Below the pieces are notes generated by a model that worked only from the letters and a program-made list of their open reading frames with translations, had not been told where the DNA came from and made no database searches. From positions 2,764,959-2,828,958 of the forward strand of contig NC_017219.1 in the NCBI RefSeq assembly GCF_000269965.1: a DNA stretch of 64,000 nucleotides, given 5' to 3'. The translations under genes and the position numbers were made by a program. Below are positions 25,909 through 35,728 of this stretch, piece after piece (within the stretch, counting starts at the first letter, position 1; the number at the start of each line of letters is the position of its first letter). Source of the stretch: Bifidobacterium longum subsp. infantis ATCC 15697 = JCM 1222 = DSM 20088 (lineage in GTDB: Bacteria > Actinomycetota > Actinomycetes > Actinomycetales > Bifidobacteriaceae).

Positions 25909-27447
25909 CTAGGCTTTATGCAGCTCTTCCATGGCATCGGCCACAGCCTGCACCTGCGTGCCGACCACAACCTGGACATTCCTGTCGTCGATGACCTTCA
26001 CGCCGGGCACCAGCTTGCGGATGGCGTCCACATCCACCTTGGCGGTGTCCTTGACGCCCAGACGCAGACGGGTCACGCAGTTCTCAATGTCGACGATATT
26101 GGCCTTGCCACCAAGCAGCGCGTAGAGCTTCGCGGCCAGCGCGGCGTACTTGTCGCGGGAGACCGCGGCGGCCGGGGCGGCGCCGGTGTCGAGAATGCCC
26201 GCCACGGCGGCGGCGCCCTCATCGTCAACGCCATCGCCACGGCCCGGGGTCTTGAGGTCGAACTTCTTGATCATGAACGTGAACACGAAGTAGTAGATGA
26301 CCGCAAAGACCAGGCCCTGCACGATAAGCATCCACGGCATATGCGCCTGCGGCACACGCAGCGAGAGGAACCAATCGATGAAGCCGGCGGAGAAGTTGAA
26401 GCCGGCGATCCACTGGAAGGATGCGGCGATGAACACCGACAGGGCGGTGAGCAGCGCGTGCACCACGTACAGCGGGAAGGCGGCGAACATGAAGGAGAAC
26501 TCCAGGGGCTCGGTCACACCGGTGAGGAAGGCGGCCAGACCACCGGCGAGCATCAGGGAGCCGACGGTACGACGGTTCTCCGGCTTGGCGCAGCGGTAGA
26601 TGGCAAACGCGCCCGCAGGCAAGCCGAACATCATGATCGGGAAGAAGCCGGCCTGGTACATGCCGGTGACGTACTCGCCCCACGGCTGGAATCCGCCGGT
26701 GGCCAGCACGGCCTTGGTGGTGCCGTTGAGACCGCCCACACCGTTCCAGAACTTGGTGATGTCATCAATGCCGGCAAGGTTGAACCAGAACACGTTGTTG
26801 AGGGCGTGGTGCAGACCCGTGGGGATGAGCAGACGGTTGAAGAAGGCGTAGATGCCGGCGCCGACCGCGCCCATGCCCATCAGGGACTCGCCGAAGGCGA
26901 CCAGACCGTTGTAGACCAGCGGCCACACGAACAGCAGCACCAGGGAAATGACCGACATCAGCGCGGCGGTCAGGATCGGCACGCAGCGACGGCCGGAGAA
27001 GAAGGCCAGGAAGTCGGGCAACTTGGTCTTGCTGAAACGGTTGTACAGCGCACCGGACACGCAGCCGACCATGATGCCGAAGAACACGTTCTTGTTGCCG
27101 ATGGCGCCAGGAGCAAAGGCGGCCGGCGGGTTCTCGGCGTCGAAGCCCAGGAACATGGAGGCCGAGCCCATGATCGTGGTGATGGTCATGAAACCGACCA
27201 GACCGGACAGGGCCGAGGCGCCGTCCTTGTCACGGGCCATGCCGACGGCCACGCCAACGGCGAACAGCAAGCCCAGATTGTCGAGGATCGCCGAACCCGT
27301 CTTGCACAGATAGGCGGCGATGACGTTGCCGCCACCCCAACCGCTCGGATCGATCCAATAGCCGATGCCCAGGAAGAGCGCCGCGGCGGGCAGGCAGGCG
27401 ACGGGCAGCATCAGCGCGCGGCCTAGTCGCTGAATATAGGCTTTCAT
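25909..27447 (-). CDS. PTS EIICB permease, glucose or N-acetylglucosamine
   Basis: Membrane permease of 512 residues that phosphorylates its sugar during import. The EIIC domain (1-~385) has the family segments MLPVACLPAAALFLGIGYWID and LIPTGLHHALNNVFWFN, and the loop GVTEPLEFSFMF with the sugar-binding Glu. The EIIB domain (~435-512) has the phosphorylated Cys457 in ENCVTRLRLGVKD. Between them is an Ala/Gly linker. The sugar (glucose versus GlcNAc) cannot be settled. In B. longum a glucose-type PTS of this kind is known. GGGAGAAAGAA precedes the ATG. Confidence 0.9.
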   Translation of the reverse strand: MKAYIQRLGRALMLPVACLPAAALFLGIGYWIDPSGWGGGNVIAAYLCKTGSAILDNLGLLFAVGVAVGMARDKDGASALSGLVGFMTITTIMGSASMFLGFDAENPPAAFAPGAIGNKNVFFGIMVGCVSGALYNRFSKTKLPDFLAFFSGRRCVPILTAALMSVISLVLLFVWPLVYNGLVAFGESLMGMGAVGAGIYAFFNRLLIPTGLHHALNNVFWFNLAGIDDITKFWNGVGGLNGTTKAVLATGGFQPWGEYVTGMYQAGFFPIMMFGLPAGAFAIYRCAKPENRRTVGSLMLAGGLAAFLTGVTEPLEFSFMFAAFPLYVVHALLTALSVFIAASFQWIAGFNFSAGFIDWFLSLRVPQAHMPWMLIVQGLVFAVIYYFVFTFMIKKFDLKTPGRGDGVDDEGAAAVAGILDTGAAPAAAVSRDKYAALAAKLYALLGGKANIVDIENCVTRLRLGVKDTAKVDVDAIRKLVPGVKVIDDRNVQVVVGTQVQAVADAMEELHKA

Positions 27448-27748
27448 TTCTTTCTCCCTTCATGCGGGTTTTCCAGCGGTGGAGTACTTCTCTGTGCCCT
27501 GCTCCGCCGTCACGCGCCGACCCTCCATTGGACCGGCCGATATCCGGCGGGGCGAGTACCGCTTTCAACGGATAATAGTACGCCACAGACGTCATACGTC
27601 GCAACTCAGCGCACTGAAATCAAGACTCGGAGAACCGTGCGCGGATTTCGGAAACCTAATCGAACGTGCAAAGCGTCTGAGCCGCGGAATGCCGCCATTT
27701 TCGGTCATGTTCGTTTGTGCGGAAACAGTTCGGATGGGTGCACGGTTC
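27448..27748. other. Intergenic region between PTS and MFS genes
   Basis: On the minus strand TTGCGA and TACTAT, 18 bases apart, lie around 27573-27602 and could be the PTS promoter. I found no RAT-type antiterminator hairpin in the leader. Nothing gene-like is seen in the rest. Confidence 0.4.
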
Positions 27749-28963
27749 TTACTGAGAATCGTCCTCTGCACCCATCGCGGCGGCCATGGCGGCGTCTCGG
27801 GAACCCTTGGTGACCCGCAGGCCCACGGTGACGCCGACCAACACCACCGTGCAGGCGATCCACAGCATCCGCCCGCCGAAGCCGCCGATCACCCAGCCGC
27901 CGATCAGCGGCGCCAATGCGATCGACACCGACCACACCACGTTATAGACGCCCTGGTACGTGCCGCGGGCGGTGGCGGGCGCCATGGCGGCGACCGTGGT
28001 GGTGGCGATGGGGAACGTGCCCAGCTCGCCCAGCGTCCACAACACCACGGCGATGGCGAACCCGCCCCATGAATGGGCCACGGCCTGAACCGCGTAGCCG
28101 ATAGCGGTCACCGCAAGGCCCATCACGAGCACACGCGAATTGCCCATGCGCGCGAACAGTTTCATGGCGGGAATCTGCAGCAGACACAGCATGCCGCCGT
28201 TGATGGTCAGCAGCACCGAATACTCGCCCAGCCCCAGACCAAGGTCCGTCATGGCAATGGGCAGGCCGGAGGTGCTTTGGAAGTACACAAGGAAGTAGCC
28301 GAACATCAGCAGGGAGAAGCCGAGGAATGGAGTATCGGTGAGCACGCGCCGCCAATTGCGAGACATGGCGCCCTCGGGGCGGGCCGCCGGCGCCGAAGTC
28401 GTCAGATGCCTCACTTCGCGGAAGAACACGATCAGCAATATCGTGACGGCGATCATCACCGCCGCCTCGACGTAGAACATCAGCGAATAGGAGATCTTGA
28501 TCAGCTGATTGGCCACGATCGGGCCGATCGCATACCCGAAATTGATGGCCCATGATTGCAGCACATAGGCGCGCTGTTGACGCTTGGGAGGCACCACGTC
28601 GGCGATGTATGCGGCGATGGCCGGACTGGGCAGCGAGGCGAACGCGCCGTATACGAACAGGGCCGCGCCCAACGCCACGGGATCGGCGAGGACGGAGACG
28701 ACCAGAAGGGCGGCGGCCGCGCCGATTTCGCCGATGATGATCATCGACTGGCGGCCGAACCGGTCGGACAGCGCGCCACCGAAAAGACAGCCGATGATGG
28801 CGCCGAAACCGTACATGGCCACGACCGCGCCCACAACGCCTTCGTCGAGGTGCAGCGCGGAGACCAGGTAGATCGACAGGAACGACGTCACGAAGCGGCC
28901 CATCCACAGGATCAGAATCGCCAGCCACAATCCCCAGTACAGCGGGGATAGTCCGAATATCAT
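27749..28963 (-). CDS. MFS transporter
   Basis: Major facilitator of 404 residues with twelve hydrophobic segments. The MFS loop 2-3 signature is FGGALSDRFGRQSMII and a second-half equivalent is MKLFARMGNSRVLVMG. The pattern (short loops, GPIVANQL in TM4-5) is typical of drug:H+ or metabolite exporters; substrate unknown. I start at MIFGLSPLYWGLW because the frame extends far upstream into sequence that codes antisense to rlmB. A GTG nine residues earlier (VKKQR) is an alternative. It is divergent from rlmB with a gap of about 80 bases. Confidence 0.82.
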   Translation of the reverse strand: MIFGLSPLYWGLWLAILILWMGRFVTSFLSIYLVSALHLDEGVVGAVVAMYGFGAIIGCLFGGALSDRFGRQSMIIIGEIGAAAALLVVSVLADPVALGAALFVYGAFASLPSPAIAAYIADVVPPKRQQRAYVLQSWAINFGYAIGPIVANQLIKISYSLMFYVEAAVMIAVTILLIVFFREVRHLTTSAPAARPEGAMSRNWRRVLTDTPFLGFSLLMFGYFLVYFQSTSGLPIAMTDLGLGLGEYSVLLTINGGMLCLLQIPAMKLFARMGNSRVLVMGLAVTAIGYAVQAVAHSWGGFAIAVVLWTLGELGTFPIATTTVAAMAPATARGTYQGVYNVVWSVSIALAPLIGGWVIGGFGGRMLWIACTVVLVGVTVGLRVTKGSRDAAMAAAMGAEDDSQ

Positions 28964-29041
28964 GCGTTGCTTCTTCACTCCCAATACCTTACCGGCTTCC
29001 GATGGCGGAATGGCCGTGTCTTGGCGCGGGGTGCTGGGACA

Positions 29042-30043
29042 ATGGCATCTATGGCTAACAAAAAAGGACCGACCAAGGGGTCGGGTGGCAAGCATCGCAA
29101 CAAACTGAAGGGTTACGGCCCCACTCCCAAGGCCGAGGACCGCGTCTATCACAAGGCGTACAAGGCCAAGAAAGTGGCCGAACGTCGGCAGATGGCCGAC
29201 CCGCGTCTGGCAGCCCGCCGTCGAGTGGACAAGTTCGCTTCGGCGGACACCTCGGATCTGGTGTACGGCCGTAATTCCGTGCTGGAAGCACTGCGCGTAG
29301 GCGTACCTTCTTCTACGCTGTACATCATGTCGCGCATCGAGCATGACGATCGTACTCGCGAAATCGTGAAGATCGCCGGTATGAACGGCCTGCACATGCT
29401 GGAGGCCGATCGTCTGGAGATGGATCGTATCGCCCGCTCCGGCAACCATCAGGGCGTGATTCTGAAGGTCGATCCGTTCCAGTACTCCTCGCTGAACGAG
29501 CTGGCCGATCGTGCCGAGAAGAAGGCCAAGGCAATGGAGGCCGCGAATTCGGCGGCCGCCCGCATCGCCGCCCGCCCGCTGTTCATTGCATTGGACGGCG
29601 TGACCGATCCGCAGAACCTGGGTGCCGTGATTCGTTCGGCGGCCGCATTCGGTGCCAATGGTGTGATTCTGCCGGAACGCCGTTCCGCTTCAGTGAACGC
29701 CGCCGCCTGGAAGGTGTCTGCCGGTGCGGCCGCGCATATGCCGGTGGCGCGCGTGGTGAACCTGACTAAGGCACTTGAGGGCTTGAAGGAGCGTGGATAC
29801 TACGTTGTCGGCCTTGACGGTGGCGGCGATAAGCTCGTCGGTGAGACCGGCTTTGAATCCGATCCGCTCGTTGTAGTGCTCGGTTCGGAAGGCAGCGGTT
29901 TGGGCCGACTGGTGCGCGAAACCTGCGACGCGATTGCCGGCATCCCGATCAGCTCGTCTGTTGAGTCGCTGAACGCTTCAGTAGCGGCGGGTATCAGCCT
30001 GTACGCGGTGTCCAACGCACGACGCAAGGCTGCGGCGGAGTGA
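29042..30043 (+). CDS. rlmB: 23S rRNA 2'-O-ribose methyltransferase, TrmH/SpoU family (RlmB-like)
   Basis: SAM-dependent SPOUT methyltransferase of 333 residues, expected to methylate G2251 of 23S rRNA. A lysine-rich N-terminal extension (MANKKGPTKGSGGKHRNKLKG) precedes the substrate-binding domain (LVYGRNSVLEALR). The knotted catalytic domain carries ALDGVTDPQNLGAVIRSAAAFG, VVVLGSEGSGL and IPISSSVESLNASVAAGI, which are motifs 1-3. The start is MASMANKK or MANKK three codons later; neither has a strong ribosome site. A terminator follows directly. Confidence 0.9.
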   Translation: MASMANKKGPTKGSGGKHRNKLKGYGPTPKAEDRVYHKAYKAKKVAERRQMADPRLAARRRVDKFASADTSDLVYGRNSVLEALRVGVPSSTLYIMSRIEHDDRTREIVKIAGMNGLHMLEADRLEMDRIARSGNHQGVILKVDPFQYSSLNELADRAEKKAKAMEAANSAAARIAARPLFIALDGVTDPQNLGAVIRSAAAFGANGVILPERRSASVNAAAWKVSAGAAAHMPVARVVNLTKALEGLKERGYYVVGLDGGGDKLVGETGFESDPLVVVLGSEGSGLGRLVRETCDAIAGIPISSSVESLNASVAAGISLYAVSNARRKAAAE

Positions 30044-30079
30044 TTGTCGCTTGAGACCGTAATAGGTTGTACATACACG

Positions 30080-30108
30080 GAAGCCCCTCTATTTGAGGGG
30101 CTTCTTTG
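30080..30108 (+). terminator. Terminator of rlmB
   Basis: A 10-bp stem GAAGCCCCTC / GAGGGGCTTC with a 5-nt loop and a TTCTTTGTG tail, 37 bases after the rlmB stop. Confidence 0.88.
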
Positions 30109-30149
30109 TGTGATGGGCTCACCTACAGACAGTCCATTGGATTGTCCGC

Positions 30150-31562
30150 TTAATGACTCCACACTGCCGCATCCGGATCGTCATCGGGGTTGTAGCCGTC
30201 ATCGTCCGGGTCGCTGTAGGTGGATTCGTCGTCAATGACGCCGGAATCGGCCTCTTCGTTAAGTTCGGCGAGTGCCTTGGAATCAAGGTTGTAGCTCGGC
30301 AGAACGTTGTCGATGTAGCTGGTCACGGCCTCGCCCATCGGCACGTCGTGGCCGGCCTCCTCCGCCAGGAACCAGCGATGGTCAAGCACCTCATGGAAGA
30401 ACTGAGCAGGCTCGATCTGGGAGCGATATTCACGCGGAATCATACGCACGGTCGGCTCGAACACCTCACGCATCCAGTCGGTGGCCACGATTTCCAGCTC
30501 CTCGCCCTCACGCCACGTGGAGGCACGGTAGGCGTCAAGATCGTTGAGCAGACGCCGGGCCTGGTTCTCCTGCACGTCAAGGCCGGTGAGACGCAGCAGC
30601 TTGCGGTTGGCGTATCCGGCGTCCACCACGCGCGGGCGGACCAGCACACGCTTGCCGTCCTCGGCGGTCTTCATTTCCAGCTCGTCCACGTCGAAGCCCA
30701 GCTCGTTGAGCTTGTTGACGCGCTGCTCGATCTTCCACATTTCGTCCGGGTTGAACTTGTCGGTGTCGGTCAGGGCGCTCCACAGCGAGTGGTAGCGTTC
30801 GACCAGCCGGTTGCCCACCTCGATCTCATCCACGTCGCCGGGCAGCAGCTTGCCGGACGCCAAATCCATAAGTTCGCCGATGATGTTGGTGCGGGCCAAG
30901 TCGATATCGTATTCGCGCTGGCCATCGGTGAGCTGGACTTGCAGGTCACCGGTCTCGGCGTCCACCAGGAAGGCGGAGAAAGCGTCGGCGTCGCGCAGGA
31001 ACAGGACGTTCGACAGCGACACATCGCCCCAGTAGAAGCCGGCCAGGTGCAGGCGCACCAGCAGCACGGCGAGGGCGTCAATCAGTCGTTCGGCGGTGTC
31101 CGGGCGCAGGTTGCGGGCGAACAACGCACGGTACGGCAGCGAGAACTTCAAGTGCCGGGTGACCAGAATCGCCTCCAGCGGCTCCCCTTCACGGGTGTGA
31201 CGGCCGGTGACCACGGCGATCGGGGTCACAGTTGGCAGTTCGAGCTTCTGCAGTCGACGCAGGATCTCGTACTCTCGCTCGGCCACCTGGCGCGTGATCT
31301 CCTTCATGGCGTACACCTCGTCGCCCACGTGCACGAATCGCACGACGTGGCGGGAGATGCCTCGCGGCAGGTTGGCCAGCAGGTCCTCGGGCCAGGTGGC
31401 CAAGGGCTTGTGCCAGGGCAGCGTGAACATCTTCGGGTTCGAGCTGGCGGCGGTGATCTTCAATGCTTGTGGCTCAGCTGAACTGGCGTGTTCGTCTTCG
31501 GCTTTGACAGACGTGGCCTTCAGCGCACGCGGATCCATCTGGGGCAAATCGTTCAACTCCAT
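30150..31562 (-). CDS. DUF4032 protein with kinase-like core
   Basis: Cytoplasmic protein of 470 residues. The N-terminal 230 residues have a lipopolysaccharide-kinase/RIO-like arrangement: YAMKEITRQVAEREYEIL (Lys and Glu), then LHLAGFYWGDVSLSNVLF in place of the catalytic loop and AFLVDAETGD in place of DFG. The rest matches what I know as DUF4032 (VLDHRWFLAEEAG near the end). The C-terminal tail is Asp-rich (DDDGYNPDDDPDAA). Phosphotransfer is possible but unproven. The start could be the GTG at 31607, but that codon overlaps the only AAGGAG site; I report the first ATG. A lone gene. Confidence 0.8.
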   Translation of the reverse strand: MELNDLPQMDPRALKATSVKAEDEHASSAEPQALKITAASSNPKMFTLPWHKPLATWPEDLLANLPRGISRHVVRFVHVGDEVYAMKEITRQVAEREYEILRRLQKLELPTVTPIAVVTGRHTREGEPLEAILVTRHLKFSLPYRALFARNLRPDTAERLIDALAVLLVRLHLAGFYWGDVSLSNVLFLRDADAFSAFLVDAETGDLQVQLTDGQREYDIDLARTNIIGELMDLASGKLLPGDVDEIEVGNRLVERYHSLWSALTDTDKFNPDEMWKIEQRVNKLNELGFDVDELEMKTAEDGKRVLVRPRVVDAGYANRKLLRLTGLDVQENQARRLLNDLDAYRASTWREGEELEIVATDWMREVFEPTVRMIPREYRSQIEPAQFFHEVLDHRWFLAEEAGHDVPMGEAVTSYIDNVLPSYNLDSKALAELNEEADSGVIDDESTYSDPDDDGYNPDDDPDAAVWSH

Positions 31563-31677
31563 GTGTTCGATTTTACGTGTCGTTCGCGATGTGTGCTCCT
31601 TGGCCACGACTTCGGCGCGTTATGTTTACGGGAAAACACCGTTTGGTCTCTCCCTCAGACCGTCTAGAAGGCAAAAG

Positions 31678-31705
31678 AAAAGCCCCGCAGCTATGCAGGG
31701 CTTTT
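31678..31705. terminator. Bidirectional terminator between msmK-type gene and DUF4032 gene
   Basis: An 8-bp AAAAGCCC / GGGCTTTT stem with a smaller inner GCA/TGC pairing. The A- and T-rich flanks make it usable in both directions. It most likely ends the transporter ATPase transcript, which stops at 31783. Confidence 0.8.
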
Positions 31706-31782
31706 CCAACGAGGCCATAAGAGAGGAAGAGAATAACCTCGTTTAATGGTTGACGAAGCGATTAGACCTCGCCAAGTATCCA

Positions 31783-32910
31783 CTAGTTCAGACGCAGCTC
31801 AGTCGACGGAGCGAACAGGTGCATCTTGGCCGGGTCGATCTTGATCTTGACGGTCGCGCCAACCTTCGGCAGCGCACGCGGATTCACACGAATCGTGGTG
31901 AGCTTGTTCTGGTCGGACATGACCTGGGAGGCCTCGGCGGCGGATCCATCGGTGACGATGGTACCGTAGATGTAGCCATCGGAGCCCAGATCCTCGACGT
32001 TCACAACCTTCAGGGAGAAGGCGTTCGGGTCATCGACCGGCGCCAGGCCCGCGTCCTCGGGACGGAAGCCGACCACGATCTGGCCGTTGTCTTCGGCGGT
32101 GAGCTTGTTGACGGCCTCGGCCGGCAGATCCACGGTGTCCTCACCGATCTTCGCCTTGCCGTTGACCACCGGGTGGGTGTTCAGGTTCATCGACGGGGAG
32201 CCGATGAAGCCGGCGACGAACACGTTGGCCGGACGATCATACAGTTCGGTCGGGGCGCCGACCTGCTGCAGGATGCCGAGCTTGATGACGGCGATGCGAT
32301 CGCCCATCGTCAGGGCCTCGGTCTGATCGTGGGTCACGTACAGGGTGGTGACGCCCAGCTGACGCTGCAGTGCGGCGATCTGGGTACGGGTCTGGACACG
32401 GAGCTTGGCGTCGAGGTTGGACAGCGGCTCATCCATGAGGAAGACCTTCGGCTCACGGACGATTGCACGACCCATGGCCACACGCTGACGCTGTCCACCG
32501 GACAGAGCCTTCGGCTTGCGGTCGAGGTACTCGGTCAGGTCGAGGATCTCAGCGGCCTTCTCGACGCGCTTGCGGATCTCGTCCTTCGGAGTGCCGGCGA
32601 TCTTCAGGGCGAAGCCCATGTTGTCGGCAACGGTCATGTGCGGGTACAGAGCGTAGTTCTGGAACACCATTGCGATGTCGCGGTCCTTCGGCTGCATCGT
32701 GGTGACATCCTTGCCACCGATGAGGATGCGGCCCTTGTTGACCTCTTCCAGGCCGGCGAGCATACGAAGGGTCGTAGACTTACCACAGCCGGAAGGGCCG
32801 ACGAGGACGAGGAACTCGCCATCCTTGATATCAAGATTCAGATCATCCACGGAGGGCTTATCGTTGCCCGGGTAGATACGAGTGACGTGGTCGAAAACGA
32901 CTTCTGCCAT
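31783..32910 (-). CDS. msmK: Sugar ABC transporter ATP-binding protein (MsmK/UgpC type)
   Basis: ATPase of 375 residues of the MalK/MsmK class. Walker A is GPSGCGKST, the signature is [16 protein letters not shown], Walker B is [12 protein letters not shown], and the switch histidine lies in [11 protein letters not shown]. The C-terminal MOBE/OB domain (~240-375) includes IGSPSMNL, typical of shared sugar ATPases. It stands alone, away from any permease. Since the alpha-1,6-glycoside importer at 4-7 kb has no ATPase, this protein plausibly energises it and other orphan CUT1 importers, as shown for MsmK in streptococci. AAAGGATTAGTAACT precedes the ATG. Confidence 0.92.
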   Translation of the reverse strand: MAEVVFDHVTRIYPGNDKPSVDDLNLDIKDGEFLVLVGPSGCGKSTTLRMLAGLEEVNKGRILIGGKDVTTMQPKDRDIAMVFQNYALYPHMTVADNMGFALKIAGTPKDEIRKRVEKAAEILDLTEYLDRKPKALSGGQRQRVAMGRAIVREPKVFLMDEPLSNLDAKLRVQTRTQIAALQRQLGVTTLYVTHDQTEALTMGDRIAVIKLGILQQVGAPTELYDRPANVFVAGFIGSPSMNLNTHPVVNGKAKIGEDTVDLPAEAVNKLTAEDNGQIVVGFRPEDAGLAPVDDPNAFSLKVVNVEDLGSDGYIYGTIVTDGSAAEASQVMSDQNKLTTIRVNPRALPKVGATVKIKIDPAKMHLFAPSTELRLN

Positions 32911-33085
32911 AGTTACTAATCCTTTCAGAGGCAGGTACGTGCCTCACGATCCGTTGTAAAGGGATTCGTTCTTTACTGTGCTTCCGCCCTCGCCACCGAC
33001 GTACAACTTTGCTTTCGGAAACTGCAAGCTTCAGCGTTTACTTTTTTCCGGTTCAGTGAAGGTTCTCTTCGTTGAGCCGAGAACT

Positions 33086-33113
33086 ACTATACACGGGCCG
33101 TGGGCCAAGGCAA
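33086..33113 (-). promoter_or_regulatory. Candidate promoter of the MsmK-type gene
   Basis: On the minus strand TTGCCT (33108-33113) and TATAGT (33086-33091) are separated by 16 bases, about 175 bases upstream of the ATPase ATG. The rest of the 32911-33268 gap shows no gene. Confidence 0.5.
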
Positions 33114-33268
33114 GTGGCGTGTCTGAAATGTAGTTAACTTTATGGGCGTTTCTGGGGGTGTTGTGTGGTTCGGCCCATGACACGCCTGTTTCTCGAACGT
33201 GCGAACCGGTACGCCCGGCGTAGAGCAGGCCTGCTCTTCCCGGACTGATGGATTCCATCAGTCGCCTA

Positions 33269-34444
33269 CTAATGCGACACAGACTCGAAGGTGACGCCGT
33301 TGCGGGCGGCTTTGCGCTCGGCCTTGCGCTCCTCGGCGTTTTCGATGCGCTGGATGCGCAGCTGGCGCCAGTCCTCGCGCATGTCGCGGAAACGGTCGGC
33401 CAGCGTTACGTCATCGTTCTCGGCATCATCATCAGTACTGCTGCCATCGGCCTTACCGAACGTGCCATCGGCCACCTTGGTGATGCCCAGCTTGAGCAGT
33501 CCGAGCAACTCACGCAACGTTTCCGGTACTGGCTCATCGCCCTCATCGGCGGACTTGGTCAGGCCCTCGATGCGGCGACGAAGCGCATCGGCGTCCTCGG
33601 GATCGATCTTGAGCCCGGCGATCAGCGACTGGCGCATGGTCTCGTAATCGAGGTTGGCAAAGAAATTCAGCTGTTGCAGCGTCATGAAGCCCTTGAGCTC
33701 GGGGAATCGGTGGACGATGTATTCCTCGCGGTCGTCGGCGGCGCGGGTCCAGTCGCGGGTGAGCTGCGGATCCCAGCTGGCGGTAATCGACCCCTCGCGC
33801 ATGCGGTAGTGGTACAGCGCCTTGGGCAGACGGACCACGCGCGTGGCCTCGCCGATCACGTTGCAGATACGGGAGAGATCCTCGATTTTGCGACCCACCG
33901 GGAAGGAGAATCCGGTGCCCTGATAGGTGGAGGCGGGTGCCAGGAAGGCCCAGAAATAGCCGTCAATCTCAGCCTTGACTTGCTTTTTGATGGCCTCGAC
34001 CGGGGTCAGGACCTGCACCTCGGTGAAGTCGTTGTGGCGATAGTTGGACAGCAGCGGCTTGTTGTTCTCGGAGATGGTGTCGAACTGGAACATCACCAGA
34101 TCGGCATCGTATTCACGCATGGCATTCAGGCAGTCTTCCACCAGCGTGGGCGCCACAGTGTCATCCGAATCCGCAAAGTAGATGTATGAGCCGGTCGCCT
34201 GGGCGATGCCGGCATTGCGTGCGTCGGACAGTCCGCCGTTGGGCTTGTGGATCACCCGCACGCGCGGGTCGCGGGTGGCCCAAGCGTCGCACATGGCCGG
34301 GCAGTCGTCAGGCGAGCCATCATCCACCAGCAGAATCTCGAGGTTGCGATAGGTCTGCGCAACCACAGACTTCACGCATTCATCAAGGAATTTCTCGACC
34401 TTGTACACCGGGATGATGATGCTGACCAACGGCTCCTGTTCCAT
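33269..34444 (-). CDS. Family 2 glycosyltransferase
   Basis: GT-A fold transferase of 391 residues using a nucleotide sugar. The N-terminal domain has VSIIIPVYKVEKFLDECVKSV, VDDGSPDD, the acceptor segment KPNGGLSDARNAG and the metal-binding FADSDD. The last 120 residues are charged and contain a long Arg/Lys/Glu helix (RIQRIENAEERKAERKAARN). No membrane segment is visible. It is similar to transferases that build cell-wall polysaccharide or teichoic-type polymers; acceptor unknown. GGAGG lies only one base before the ATG, unusually close. Confidence 0.85.
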   Translation of the reverse strand: MEQEPLVSIIIPVYKVEKFLDECVKSVVAQTYRNLEILLVDDGSPDDCPAMCDAWATRDPRVRVIHKPNGGLSDARNAGIAQATGSYIYFADSDDTVAPTLVEDCLNAMREYDADLVMFQFDTISENNKPLLSNYRHNDFTEVQVLTPVEAIKKQVKAEIDGYFWAFLAPASTYQGTGFSFPVGRKIEDLSRICNVIGEATRVVRLPKALYHYRMREGSITASWDPQLTRDWTRAADDREEYIVHRFPELKGFMTLQQLNFFANLDYETMRQSLIAGLKIDPEDADALRRRIEGLTKSADEGDEPVPETLRELLGLLKLGITKVADGTFGKADGSSTDDDAENDDVTLADRFRDMREDWRQLRIQRIENAEERKAERKAARNGVTFESVSH

Positions 34445-34507
34445 GCCTCCAGCGTAGCGCCGTCGCGCGAACGCGGCGGCGCCACGGGTTCGCGGACCGC
34501 GAAACCC

Positions 34508-35509
<1,002 letters not shown>

Positions 35510-35512
35510 TTA

Positions 35513-35608
35513 CTACTCGTTGTCATTGTCGTTATCGTCGTTGGACTTGTTTTCGAACTCCTCCGGCGCGGTCAGCCGGAGCAGTGCTCTATAGATGGTT
35601 CGTGACAT
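35513..35608 (-). CDS. Putative 31-residue protein between nrdE and nrdF
   Basis: A short frame with its own ribosome site (AAGGAACCCACA before the ATG) and the same spacing to nrdF as other operon genes. The product reads MSRTIYRALLRLTAPEEF followed by ENKSNDDNDNDNE, so it has a basic amphipathic head and a strongly acidic Asp/Asn tail. I do not recognise a family. It lies between a structured intercistronic RNA and nrdF. It may be a true microprotein (for example an RNR modulator) or a leader frame that sets nrdF translation by coupling. Evidence is start signal, position and codon-like composition only. Confidence 0.5.
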   Translation of the reverse strand: MSRTIYRALLRLTAPEEFENKSNDDNDNDNE

Positions 35609-35632
35609 TGTGGGTTCCTTAGAGTGGCCTCT

Positions 35633-35728
35633 GGTTGTTCGATGTGTGCGGAGACCGCCGTCTGAGGCCGAAGGCGTACGAAGGTACGTCGAGTGCCGAA
35701 GAAAGGCGGTATACGCTCCATCGAACGA
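35633..35728 (-). other. Intercistronic stem-loop between nrdE and the small ORF
   Basis: Just after the nrdE stop, about 35634-35659 pairs imperfectly with about 35705-35730. The well-matched blocks are TGTTCGATG against CATCGAACG and ACCGCC against GGCGGT. Inside it a smaller CGTAC-GAAG-GTACG hairpin forms. Such structures commonly set relative mRNA stability of operon segments; that role is inferred here. Confidence 0.6.

Noticed and set aside
25918..27426. 502-codon plus-strand frame opposite the PTS EIICB gene
   Set aside because: Antisense shadow of a gene with membrane segments and a catalytic Cys; no motif on this strand.
28964..29449. N-terminal extension of the MFS transporter up to 29449
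   Set aside because: The extra 160 residues are antisense to rlmB and do not resemble an MFS N-terminus.
31750..32919. 389-codon plus-strand frame opposite the MsmK-type ATPase
   Set aside because: Antisense shadow; ABC ATPase motifs lie on the minus strand.
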